Below are positions 1 to 10,800 of a DNA stretch of 28,209 nt, piece by piece. The notes beneath the pieces were generated by a model. It had not been told where the DNA came from and did not search any database. It saw only the letters and a list, made by a program, of their open reading frames with translations. Within the stretch, counting starts at the first letter, position 1; every line of letters starts with the position of its first letter. Origin of the DNA: Laccaria trichodermophora (taxonomy: Eukaryota; Basidiomycota; Agaricomycetes; Agaricales; Hydnangiaceae); contig JACTVC010000072.1 in assembly GCA_018417955.1 (NCBI GenBank), forward strand, positions 1 through 28,209, in the 5' to 3' direction. The translations under genes and the position numbers were made by a program.

Positions 1-596
1 ATAAAGAGCATTTAACATTAGAAGGCTTACATAAAATTTCTGGCACTCAAAGGCTCTTTAAATTTAGGGTTATCTGAAGAATTAAAAAAAATTTCCAGAC
101 ATTATAAAAATAGAAAGACCTTTAGTAGAGAATCAAAAAATTATGGACCCCAATGATTAACAGGATTAGTAGTGGGGAAGGGTGTTTTCATGTAAAAATT
201 AAAAGCTACGCAGCAAGTAAATCTAAATTAGGTATTCAAATATCTTTATTATTTAAAATAACTCAACATGTAAGAGATAAAGAGTTAATGAAAAGTTTTA
301 TAGATTATTTAGATTGTGGTTCTGTAAGAAAAAAATTCTACTTGAATAGACTACACGGTTGTTAATTATAATGACCTGATCTTTAAAATTGTTCCTTTTT
401 TCGATAAATATAAGATAATTGGAGTAAAAGCTTCAAGATTATTTAGATTTCAAAGAGTTTCTGAATTAATGAAAACTAAAGATCACTTAACAACATTAGG
501 CTTAGAAAAATTAAGGAGATTAAAAAAGGTATGAATAAGGGAAGATAATGAAATAACCCGCTATTTAGTAATTGTATGATAAATTTGATCGCCATG
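1..596 (+). mobile_element. 3' part of group I intron in nad1
   Basis: Intron sequence upstream of the last nad1 exon; its 5' end is outside the window. Most of it is a broken LAGLIDADG ORF (separate entry). The 3' boundary is placed after G596, because the next bases begin the conserved nad1 stretch NTVGYYG and group I introns end in G. I could not assign the P7 strands with confidence here, unlike in the other introns. The type is inferred from the ORF family and the insertion point in the conserved nad1 region after the GPN-type motif. Confidence 0.6.
3..530 (+). pseudogene. broken LAGLIDADG homing endonuclease ORF in nad1 intron
   Basis: Fragments in shifting frames match one LAGLIDADG_1-type protein. 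In order: KEHLTLEGLHKI at 3-38; a piece ending LNLGLSEEL at about 49-84; an ERPLVENQKIMDP piece at about 98-150; QWLTG at 151-165 (Trp from UGA); then SGEGCF and the rest of the second domain from about 168 to 360; then FKIVPFFDKYKIIGVKA to RRLKK after 360. At least five frame changes lie near 45, 90, 150, 168 and 360, several in or next to homopolymers. As printed it cannot encode an active protein. It may be a decayed ORF, or an intact one disrupted by sequencing error, because the adjoining nad1 exon shows the same kind of lesion. Confidence 0.75.
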
Positions 597-1458
597 AACA
601 CAGTAGGTTATTATGGAGTTTTACAACCTTTTGCAGATGCTTTAAATTAATTTTAAAGGAAACAAGTTATACCTTCTCAGTCTAATAAGTTTTATTTTAT
701 TTAGCTCCAGTTTCAACTCTGGTGTTTAGTTTACTAGGTTGGGAGTGATACCTTTTGGACAAGGTTTACAATTATTAGCTGATTTATCTTTAGGTATTTT
801 ATATACTTTAGCTTTATCTTCTTTAGGAGTCTATGGAGTATTATTGCCGGATGGTCTGCCAATTCCAAAACGCCTTTTTAGGAAGTTTAAGATCCCCGCT
901 GCTATGATTTCTTATGAATTAATATTAAGTTCTGCTATATTGATCATCATATTATTAACAGGATCTTTAAATTATATTACTATAATAGAAATACAAGAAT
1001 CAATATGGTTTATAATACCATTATTACCTGTTTTTATTTTTTATTTTATTAGTATTTTAGCTGAAACTTCTAGAACACCATTTGATTTACAAGAAGCAGA
1101 ATCTGAATTAGTAGCAGGTTTTTTTACCGAACATTCATCTGTACCTTTTGTTTTCTTCTTTTTAGGTGAATATTCTTCAATTGTATTATTTAGTTGTATT
1201 ACAGCCATTTTATTTTTAGGTGGTTATAATTTACCTGAATTATTTATTAATGATTTTGTATTAAATATACAATCTTTAATTTTAGGTATTAAAACATGTA
1301 TTTTTTGTTTCTTATTTGTACTTTTCAGAGCTACTTTACCTAGATTAAGATACGATCAATTAATTTCACTTTGTTGGTTAAATTTATTACCCATATGTGT
1401 AGCATTTATTATACTAGTCCCAAGTATTTTAATAGCATTTGATATAGCACCTTACTAA
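597..1458 (+). CDS. nad1: NADH dehydrogenase subunit 1, last exon (partial, frame disturbed before 900)
   Basis: Nad1 is a membrane-arm subunit of complex I next to the quinone site, in the inner membrane. From about 898 the reading is clean to TAA at 1456-1458. It includes ISYELILSSAI, the conserved AETSRTPFDLQEAESELVAGF loop and FRATLPRLRYDQL. Before that, conserved Nad1 pieces occur in different frames: NTVGYYGVLQPFADAL (597-644), LILKET (647-664), IPSQSNK (669-689), APVSTLVFSLLGW (704-742), VIPFGQG (745-765), AGWSANSK (846-869) and FLGSLRS (about 875-894). Seven one-base frame changes explain this. The longest open frame starts at ATG 739 but that is not a real start: the 5' exon(s) lie upstream of the window. 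No intron is seen inside 597-1458. Confidence 0.85.
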
Positions 1459-1844
1459 GTGTACAGGTTTCATACAATACGCTAGTATTTTTAGGTTAGC
1501 ACTCAAAATTAAGCATAAAGAAATAAATTCAAAAAACAAACTTGCTTTTGCTTCTTTGTAGTTGTGGTATTTACAACCACAATCAGAAGCAAAGTAGCAG
1601 TTGTTGGTTGCAGCAGCGCTTTAGCTGCAGCAGCCACCATCGCTAGGCACAACAAAACTACTTATAAAAAAAACAAAAAGCTACGCAAAAAAACAATAAA
1701 ACTTATTGCTAATAAGATACAAACCATGTATTAAGAGAAATTATTTTATTAAATACAAGATATATTATATTAATTAACATAGCTTTTGCTAGCGAAGCAG
1801 CCACACTTATTTCTATTGTTAAGTCTAAAAATAATATCAGTTAT

Positions 1845-1906
1845 TTGTAGTTGTAGTTGTAGTTGTAGTTGTAGTTGCTTCGCTACAACTACAACTACAA
1901 CTACAA
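1845..1906. repeat. hairpin of opposed hexamer repeats (TTGTAG x5 / CTACAA x4)
   Basis: Five TTGTAG units (1845-1874) are followed by TTGCTTCG and four CTACAA units (1883-1906). The arms are complementary, giving a stem of about 24 bp with a short loop. TTGTAG arrays without the opposing arm occur at about 21544-21575, so the arm length seems to vary by unit slippage. Confidence 0.85.
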
Positions 1907-2187
1907 CCAGAAGGAGTAGCTTCTGCTACTAGCAAGAGTATGAGTATGAGATGAGTATGAGTATGAGGTATGAGTATGAGTATTAATATTATTATGAGTA
2001 CGAGTATGAGTATGAGTATAAGAATCCTAGCTTGGTTGTAGCTTCTTCGCGAAGCACAATCAAGTTAAACCAGGAGCAGCAATTAATTGTAGCCTTGCTT
2101 GTGGAATCTCAAAACTAGCTTTTGCTTCTGGTTGTGGCTGCTTCGCTAGCAACTACAAAGTAGCAGTTGGTAGTTGCTTCGCTACAA

Positions 2188-2215
2188 GCTGCAGCGGCTA
2201 AGCAGCCGCTGCAGC
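2188..2215. repeat. GC hairpin, 11-bp stem
   Basis: GCTGCAGCGGC (2188-2198) and its exact reverse complement (2205-2215) flank a 6-base loop in otherwise AT-rich DNA. A closely related hairpin is at 18436-18464. Confidence 0.85.
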
Positions 2216-3248
2216 CACCTCTTCTAGGCACAACTAGCAATTCTAATAAACAAATGATAAGATTGCTTCGCTACTTATTTTCCAAACGCAGACAGTAAAA
2301 GATTATCTAGGATAATTATCCACCAACTGCTTCTATTAAGGCACAATTGCTAGAAAAAACACAAGCATTGGAGTTCAATCCTTTAGCTTATTAGCCTAGC
2401 TTCTGTGAATTTTTATTCAACAATAGGGATTCTTATCTGCGTAGCGTAGCGATGGTGGCTGCTGTGCTTGTAGTTGTAAATACTACAACTACCAAAACTG
2501 CTCCTTATTAATCGAAAGCAAGTTGGTTATTCTATTCTTGCTTGCTTATGCTAATTATGCTAACAGCAATTACCAGCTTGATTTATAAAAAAGCTAGCCT
2601 TTTTCTTTGCTAAGTAGATAAACGGTTTATTTGCTAATTTTAACGATAATTAAAAATATCTTTAGGTCCTTGAGCCCCCATATTTATATTTATATTTATA
2701 TTTATATTTTATATTTTTTAATAATCCTTAAAATAAATAATATTATTGTAATAACTAAAATTGCTTGTGTCTAGCTTCAATACAACAAAAATACATTCGC
2801 TAACTTATATTGTTGCTGATTATTAAAACTACTTGCTTCGCTATAAGTAGCTTTTAAAGCATAGGATGCTAAAGCTACTAATAATTAATAGCATAATTAC
2901 TCTTATTATAAAAAAAACAGTCTAGTCTAGTCTAGTTCTTAGATATAAGTAGCTTTTAGTATTATAATTAAATTTATAAAATAAATTATATCGTTTAACC
3001 TAATTTTTATTTTATAACCCCTTAATATAAATAAGCAAATTATTACTGTTCTATTTCTTATTTATATTTATATAAAAAAAGCCTCTTTATTATTCTTATT
3101 TAATACTTATTCTAATACTAATAATAGTAATAATTAAATAATTAAAAATAAATGAAATAATTTTTTAATTAATAACTACTAAATAAAAAGCTATTGTTAT
3201 TAAGTTTTGACTTTTAGGAGTAAATCAGTATTTATTCTTATTAATTTA

Positions 3249-3382
3249 TGCTACTTCCTGTTTCATTCTGCTTATTCATAAGCGAAGAAGCACAATCGCT
3301 ACTTATTTGTTAATAATCGCTCCGCCTACTTATATTCGCTACTTCTGCTAGCAAAAGCAAGCGTGTCATTAATAAGTAACAG
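3249..3382. repeat. direct repeat copy A (~135 bp)
   Basis: Closely matches 3823-3983. Shared blocks include the stretch around TTTCATTCTGCTTATTC, the CACAATCGCTACTTATTTG block and the AGCGTGTCATTAATAAGTA end. Copy B is longer because of an extra ~25-30-bp segment after the TTCATTCTGCTTATTC block, so one copy probably took a nested insertion. Confidence 0.75.
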
Positions 3383-3822
3383 AAAATATAAATAAGTTTT
3401 TTAATAAGTGTTGGATTCTTATCTTCATCTTTTGCCTGCAGCAAAAGCAAAGGAAAAAGCAAATAAATTTAGGTTGGAAAGAAAGCTACGCAGGAATTGG
3501 TATTAGTATTGGTAATATCATTAGATAAAAAGAACTTTTATTCTATTTATTCTATTTATTCTAATAATTAAGGATATATGTAATATTATGAATTATAAAA
3601 AAATTATTGATGAATCCTTAAAATTTAAATAAAGTTATTCGGGTAGCGTAAGCAAACCTATAATTTAATAATTAAACTTGTTAATAGTTTTAACTTAAAA
3701 GCCAAAAACAAAAATAAGATAAAAAAATCAATTAGTAATTATAAGTAACAATAATTTAAAATTTTTCAATAAAATCTAATTAATTTAATTTAAAAAACTA
3801 CTTGCTTATTCTATCTCTGGTG

Positions 3823-3983
3823 TGCTACTTCTTGTTTCATTCTGCTTATTCCTAACGCTTGCTTATGAATGCACACTTGCTAGCAGAAGAAACACAATCG
3901 CTACTTATTTGTTAATAATCGCTCCGCTACTTATGATTCGCTACTTCTGCTAGCAAAGCAAGCGTGTCATTAATAAGTAGCAG
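3823..3983. repeat. direct repeat copy B, with nested extra segment
   Basis: Second copy of 3249-3382. It differs by an extra segment at about 3851-3887 carrying the CGCTTGCTTATGAATGCAC and CTTGCTAGCAGA motifs, which recur elsewhere (for example about 17297-17320). Confidence 0.75.
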
Positions 3984-4081
3984 CTGTTGGATAATCCTGC
4001 TTTGTAGTTTTTACAACCAGAAGCAAGCTCGCTACTTCTGCTAGCGAGGCTACGCTTGCTTTGCCACACAGTAGTACAATA

Positions 4082-4152
4082 AAGCCTTTAATTTAATGGT
4101 AGAATGATTTCTTGATGAGAAATTAGTAGGAGTTCAAATCTTCTTTGGCTTA
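4082..4152 (+). tRNA. trnI: tRNA-Ile (anticodon GAU)
   Basis: A cloverleaf can be drawn. The anticodon stem ATTTC/GAAAT (4107-4111/4119-4123) is perfect around loop TTGATGA, giving GAT. The D arm has a 3-bp stem ATT/AAT with TAATGGTAG in the loop. The T arm is AGGAG-TTCAAAT-CTTCT (4128-4144). The acceptor AAGCCTT/TTGGCTT pairs at its first five positions, but the inner two are T-T mismatches. The mismatches lower confidence and could indicate acceptor editing or a degenerate copy. It lies between nad1 and cob on the same strand. Confidence 0.6.
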
Positions 4153-4809
4153 CTGATAAATTAAAAAATAATATAGTTATTAATTAAAAATTATTATTAT
4201 TATATTATATTCATTTAAATTTTAATTGTTAGATTGTTATAAAAAAAAAACTACTACATTTTTTTTATAATAAAATGTACAAAGTTATATTTTTAAATAT
4301 ATCTATGCAATGCTTTTGTTGGTTGCAGCTTTAGCATTAGCGCAATTAGTGCTTGAATCATAAGAAGCATTGATTGTTTTGTATGCTAGCACTGATTAAT
4401 AAGTTTATTTCTAAAAAAAAAGCTACTTTTTTTTATTTATTAATACAATCAGCACAATAAAAAATCTAATTTTATTAGCAATTAAAATAAAATTACAAAA
4501 CTAATTTAATAACAAAAATTAGTAATGTAAAACAAATAAAAATAAAATGCATTTATACTTTTTGTTGTAGTTGTATTAACTTTTACTGCAAAAAATAAAA
4601 AAAGCTACTTACTGAGGTATCAAGCATTTCTATTTATTGAAGCAAACGCTTATCTAGTATAATTATCCACCAACAATTAAAAAATATAAGTATATTCTTG
4701 CTTCTTTGTAGTTGAGGTATTTACAACCACAACCTAAACCTTAAGCAAGGACAAATAATAATACATTTGTAGACACGATACAAATAAAACTTATAAACAA
4801 ACAAATAAA
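4153..4809. other. spacer trnI-cob
   Basis: AT-rich with several lone GC-rich repeat fragments (around 4318-4400 and 4688-4745). No gene recognised. cob's leader ends in an A-rich run directly before ATG 4810. No promoter motif can be assigned. Confidence 0.6.
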
Positions 4810-7800
4810 ATGAGATCTTTAAAAAGTCACGTCTTACTTAGACTAGTAAATTCTTATATTGTTGATTCACCTCAACCTGCTAATTTAAGTTATTTATGGA
4901 ATTTTGGATCCTTATTAGCACTTTGTTTAATCATACAAATATTAACTGGTGCATTTTTAGCTATGCACTATACACCTCATGTAGATTTTGCTTTTAATAG
5001 TGTTGAACATATAATGAGAGATGTAAACAATGGTTGGTTAATAAGATACACTCATGCTAATGTAGCTTCATTTTTTTTTATCTTTGTATATATGCATGTA
5101 GGGAGAGGATTATATTATGGTTCTTATAAATCACCTAGAGTGTTAGTTTGGTCTATAGGAACAATAATTTTAATTTTAATGATGGCTAATTCAATTATGT
5201 GGCCAAATTGGAAATATTTCGATTTAAATACAATCAACAGTATAGTGACTATAAATGGTTTAAGTATTGTTGTTTTACCTATAAATAAAGCTAGAACTAA
5301 AGCTCTGAATAGAATAGGTCCTCATAACAAAAAAATATTAGATATTATAATATCTGGTATGTTAGGTGGTTTTTGGGCAGAAAAAATACCAGGTAATCCA
5401 TTAAATAGTATAAGATTTAATATAGAACAAAGTATTACTAATACTGCATATATTCATTATTTAACTTTACTATTTTATAATTTAGGTTATTGTTCTAGAC
5501 CTGTTCCGAGTTTAATAGTCAAATCAGATTCTAGAATTGAAAACAGATTTAATTATAAAGTTAGTTTATTTACATTTACAAGTTTTAATTGGATATATGA
5601 TTCTTTTTATAGAACTGCAAATGGTAAAACCATTAAAATAGTTCCTAATTATATAGCTGATTATTTAACACCTCTAGGATTAGCTCATTGGATAATGCAA
5701 GATGGTTCTTACCAAAAGGGGCAAGGTGTTTACTTGGCTACTAATAGTTTTACTTATGAGGAGTGCCAATTTTTAGCTAATATTTTAACTAAAAAATATA
5801 AATTTAAAACTTCTGTAGTTAAATCTGGCCTTCCTAATCAATGGAGAATTTCAATTTGGAAAGAATCTATGCCAAATTTAAGGGAAAATTTAGAACCATA
5901 TTTTATAGCAGAAATGAAATATAAATTAGGTATTTAATAGAATATTTTTAAAGTCTCGACATTAGGGCAAAACATAAACTTGTATCTGGGAAGTTTTGGA
6001 ATAGATTTGTCGAAACACCTTGACAGAGGTGTTGGTTTTAGTTTAAAAACAATAAATAAACTAATTCTGGCTATATTAGTGAAAACGGTTAAAGAAATAA
6101 TACCAATTTTCAGACCGTCGGTTGAGAACACAATCGCTACAGACTGGGTCACTAATGGGTGTCTGCAATGATGCTTAATGTACAGTCGGAGTTTTTAGTT
6201 ATTAATTAACCCATTAGCTATCTTTTTTTTTTTGATAGCTAGGCTTATAACTACTCAAGGCTCTAAAGGATATTTATTAGAAAGAGTGCAAAGCTTGGGG
6301 ATTAATAAATTGATAGAGTACAAGATTATTAATATTGGTATATTTTATATTAATAATAAAAACTAGATAGCATTCTTAGGTTTAATTGGCCTAAAATGGG
6401 TATGTTTCTTTAATGATGTCTCAAATATTCAATACGCTTCTATTACATTGCCTGTTGCTTGTAGTCATCGTCTTCAGAGTTTTCTAGATAAACACAACAT
6501 TAAACCTGTTATGGTATTTGAAGATTTAACAAATCCAGATACTAAAAAATTAGCATATCGAACATTAAAGCCATTTTCAGGAATCTATCTTGTAGTGAAT
6601 TCGGTAAATGGTAAGTATTATATCGGTAGTGCTGTAACAGGTAACATTTATATGCGTTTACATAAACATCTGTTCTCAAAGATGGGTAATGTTTTAGTGG
6701 GTAAAGCAGTCGAAAAGTATGGATTAGACAAATTTTTTTTCCTAGTTTTAGAGCTTGTACCTCAACAGAATACAGTTGATGTTAAACTACTTCTTGAACG
6801 AGAAGACCATTATATTCTGTCCTTGAAACCTGAGTATAATATTGCTCCACTAGCTACCAATAGTGTTGGTTGGAAACATTCTGAAGAGTCAATACAGAAG
6901 ATGAAACAAGGTTATTCTGATGAACGACGACAAAAAGTTGGAAGTATCAACAAAGGGAAAGCTCTGTCAGAAGAGACACGAAATCTTATCCGAGAAGCTG
7001 CTTTACAACGAAAACCAATGTCGATGGAATCACGGTTAAAATGTGCTGTAAATGTGAGACCTATTACAATTACTAATTTAGATGGTACTAATCCTCAAAG
7101 TTTTAGTAGTATAATTGAAGCTAGTAAAGTAATAGAGTGCAATGAAATAACGATTAGACGAGCACTAAACTCAAATGGTATAATTAAGCGTAAGTATCTA
7201 GTAACAGATACTATTGATACATAGTCCAATTACAGAGAGCAAAATCATTAGTTCTTTGGATTGGTTTTAGAAACACATCTATAGTCCTATTGTGTTCCCC
7301 TTATAAATCTACATAGGGAAAAGGGTAGCCTAGCTAAGCTAGGTGATTAGCAATAGAATACCTCGACAGGGGTATTGGAAAGAGACAAAATTCTCTTTCT
7401 GGCGATACAAGTGAAAACGGTCAACGGAAGTTATCACCTTTCAAGACCGTCGGTTGTATGTACGATCGCTACAGACTGGGTCACTTGTGGGTGCCTGAAA
7501 TGGTGCTTAATGTACAGTCGGACATCTGATTTTTAGATTAGAATCTCAAGGCCTAAATTGATGTAAAAGCTACGCAGAATAATAAGCTTATTTATTAATT
7601 AGGTACAACTACTATTTACCGTGGTATTTGCTTGTAAATAGATAGAGATGTTGTATGTTTTACCATATGGTCAAATGTCATTATGGGGTTTAATAATCAA
7701 GCCCCAAATGTTTAACTTATATTTATTTTTATTAATTTGTTGTGCCTCCTGCTACGCAGGAGTAGCCTTCTGGCGAAGCAAGGTAGCCTGCTACGCAGGA

Positions 7801-10800
7801 GTAGCTTTAATAAGTCCTATAGCTGCTTTAGCCGCTGGAGTTTGTGAAATAAATCTAAAAAATGGAGTCCACTGGAATAGGACCAGTAGGTTAAGAGGTA
7901 TATATAGGATAGGTCCACATAATAAAGAAGTTTTATCTATTATATTTGGATCTCTTCTAGGAGATGCTCATGCTGAAAAAAGATTAAACGGTATGGGTAC
8001 TAGAATTTCTTTTTTTCAGGAAGATTCTCATGTAGAATATATTTTATTTTTACACAAAATGCTATCAGAATATGGCTATTGTAATTCAAAAAAACCTGTA
8101 ATAGGAAAAAGATTAGGAAGTAAAGGTAAACTGAGAAAAATAGTAAGGTTTACTACTTGAACTTATACTAGTTTTAATTGAATTAGAGATCTTTGGTATG
8201 AAAATAATATTAAACGTGTTCCAAATTGTATCGGTGAATATTTAACTCCTTTAGCTTTAGCCATTTGAATAATGGATGATGGTTCTAAAGTAAATAAAGG
8301 ATTAAAGTTTTCTACTAATTCATTTACTTACAATGAGTGTTTAATGCTTGTAAATGTTTTAAGTGAAAATTTTAATATTAAAGCTTCTGTGCAGTCAGCA
8401 GGAAGCAAAGACCAATACATTATATATGTTTGAAAAGAATCTATGAATGATCTTAGAAATATAGTAAATCCTTACATAACACCTGAAATGAAATACAAAA
8501 TAAGTTAAACATAGTTATATGGAGAATACAAAGAAATTTTTACTAAAAATTTGTATAAATAACCATATAGCAATACTGATGAAAACGGTCAAAAATGTTT
8601 GTTTTGCATTAAGACCGTCGGTAGAGTAAACTATCGCTACAGACTGGTCCATCGGTGGGTGTCTGCAATGATGCTTAATGTACAGTCGGAATTTTTTTTC
8701 GCTTTAATTTTTATTTTTATTTATGAATAAAAATAAAAATAGCGTAACACAAGGCTTTACACAAGTATTAAATTACAATCATTCTAATTTTAGATGAGTG
8801 TACTGCACATGGTTTGCTTGTTTTAAACATATAAAGCAAAAATATAGATTAGGTGTCCCCAGTTCCCATAAATTTAAGACATCTATGTGACACACTTGCT
8901 AGAATGAGCAAATTAAAAGTTTGGCAACCGTTATTACGAATTTATTATCAGCTATCCCTGTATTTGGGCAAGATATAGTAGAATTAATTTGGGGAGGTTT
9001 AAACACAGAAGAACCACAATACGGTGACGTATTGTTAAAAATTTTGCTTAATGCTGGAACATCCCCTATTTTTGGAATTATATACGGTTTATTTTTAATT
9101 TTATTAACTATTAGCGTTAAAACTATAATAACATGGGGACAATCAGCAGGGGTTAGAAGTATTTCTACTTCAGAAGCCTCTCAGAGACTACACGCAGAAG
9201 ATCTAGTTTATGCTTATATAGTTGGTTTATTTGAAGGTGATGGTTTTTTTTCTATTACAAAAAATGGGAAATACTTAACATATGAGTTAGGGATTGAACT
9301 TTCTATTAGAGATGTACAATTAATATATAAAATTAAAAGCTTATTAGGAATTGGAGTTGTAAGTTTTAGAAAAAAAGGTAAAGTAGAAACGGTATCTTTA
9401 AGAATAAGAAATAAAAATCATCTTAAAAATTTTATATTACCTATCTTTGATAAATATCCTATGTTTTCAAATAAACAATACGATTATTTAAGATTTAGAA
9501 ATGCTTTACTTTCAAATATTATATATTCTACAAAATTACCTGAATACTCAAGACCTAATAAAAATTTAAATGATGTTACATCAATAATAAATGCATTTTA
9601 TTTTCCAGCCTGGTTAATTGGATTTATAGAAGCAGAAGGTTGTTTTAGTATTTATAAAGCTACGCTTGCTTCGCCACACAATAATTTATATCTTGTAGCA
9701 AGTTTTGATATTAGTCAGACAGAGGGTGAAGTGATAATATCTGCTATTAAAAAATACTTGTCTTTTACAACAAGTATTTACACAGATAAATTTAATAATT
9801 CTAAATTAAAAGTATCCGGTGTCAGATCTATAGAAAATGTTATTAAGTTTATAGATAAAGCACCAGTTAAATTCTTAGGATATAAAAAATTACAATATTT
9901 ATTATGAATAAAACAATTACGTACAATAGATAGATATTCAAATAAAATAAATATACCTTCAAATTATTAAACATATATTAGATCATGATATAGTCCGATC
10001 AATAATTAAATTTATTGAGTGTAGTGAGAGTAATTTAATTTAAATGTTAAATTATGGTGACTACCAACATAAATGTTCAGTGAATAATGCAACATTAAAT
10101 AGATTTTTTTCTTTACATTATTTATTGCCTTTTTTATTAGCTGCTTTAGCTGTAGCTCATTTAATTGCTTTACATGTACATGGTTCAAGTAATCCAAATG
10201 GAGTTACATCTAATGGGGATAGATATGCAATGCACCCTTACTTCGTGTTTAAAGACTTAGTAACTATTTTTGCATTCTTTTTAGTTTTAGCTGTAATTGT
10301 TTTCTTTTATCCTAATTTATTAGGTCACTCTGACAATTATATCCCCGCCGATCCTATGGTTACCCCCGCCTCAATAGTACCAGAATGGTAAATTAATAAA
10401 TGCCATGCTTAAGAGTAATCTTATGAATAATAAACTTCGCTATATGCTGGAAACTCCTAAAGCTTAATCTACTTTAATTAATAAAAGTTAAAGTAACAAT
10501 GATTTAAGATATTACAATGAACAATCAGCAGGAAACCAAATTGTATATCCAATACAAGAGTAGGCTCCTCAGAGACAACACGCGAAGCTCCTTACCGGCT
10601 AGCTCTCTTTAGTCTTTAGTCTTTAGTCTTTAGTTTTTAGTCTTTAGTCTTTAGTCTTTAGTCTTTAGTAGCTGGCAATTAAATTAATAATTAAGAAAAA
10701 GTAAGGATGAAGATATAGTCCAGCCATTATTGAAAGATAATGGATATTACAAATATGTATTAATGTAATGTGATCTAATAACTTTTACTAGTTTAGTATG

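Larger units (their letters stand above)
1459..4081. repeat. repeat-rich spacer nad1-trnI
   Basis: No gene recognised. It holds a TTGTAG/CTACAA hairpin (1845-1906), GAGTAT-type tandem repeats (about 1927-2022), an 11-bp-stem GC hairpin (2188-2215), ATTTAT repeats (about 2682-2715), short TCTAG repeats (about 2923-2937) and a ~135-bp direct repeat (3249-3382 against 3823-3983). Between these is plain AT-rich sequence. GC pieces containing GCTAGC, GCTACGC or CTTCGC recur throughout. The segment at about 2118-2160 is nearly identical to 21196-21232. Confidence 0.75.
7690..8923 (+). mobile_element. cob group I intron 3
   Basis: 1234 nt, after the SLWG codons (exon ends GGT, 7689), ending in G8923 before GCAACCGTT. 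The core is 3' of the ORF: AAAACGGTCAAAAATG (about 8582-8597), GACCGTCGG (about 8615-8623), CGCTACAGACTGGTCC and AATGTACAGTCGGA (about 8677-8690). These are near-identical to the same elements in introns 1 and 2. Confidence 0.85.
9001..10075 (+). mobile_element. cob group I intron 4 (I-AniI type)
   Basis: 1075 nt. It interrupts the Phe codon of WGGFSVNN: exon 4 gives TT and exon 5 gives T. It ends in G10075. Core strands overlap the ORF: CAATCAGCAGGGG (9139-9151) and CTCAGAGACTACACG (about 9180-9194) are typical Q and R elements, and ATGATATAGTCCGA near 9985-9999 is the P7 3' strand. This site and this overlap of ORF and core are as in the Aspergillus cob intron. Confidence 0.9.

Noticed and set aside
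739..741. ATG 739 as the start of nad1
   Set aside because: Conserved Nad1 sequence continues upstream to 597 in other frames, so the ATG is internal and appears as a start only because of the frame disturbance.
1..900. Insertional RNA editing of the Physarum type to explain the nad1 frame changes
   Set aside because: The lesions stop abruptly near 900, and nearly all later genes are intact; editing would affect the other genes too.
1900..2025. Regular GAGTAT repeats as a CRISPR-like array
   Set aside because: Units are contiguous simple repeats without spacers; a mitochondrial microsatellite.
2364..2400. Possible tRNA T arm near GGAGTTCAATCC
   Set aside because: No acceptor, anticodon or D arm could be fitted around it.
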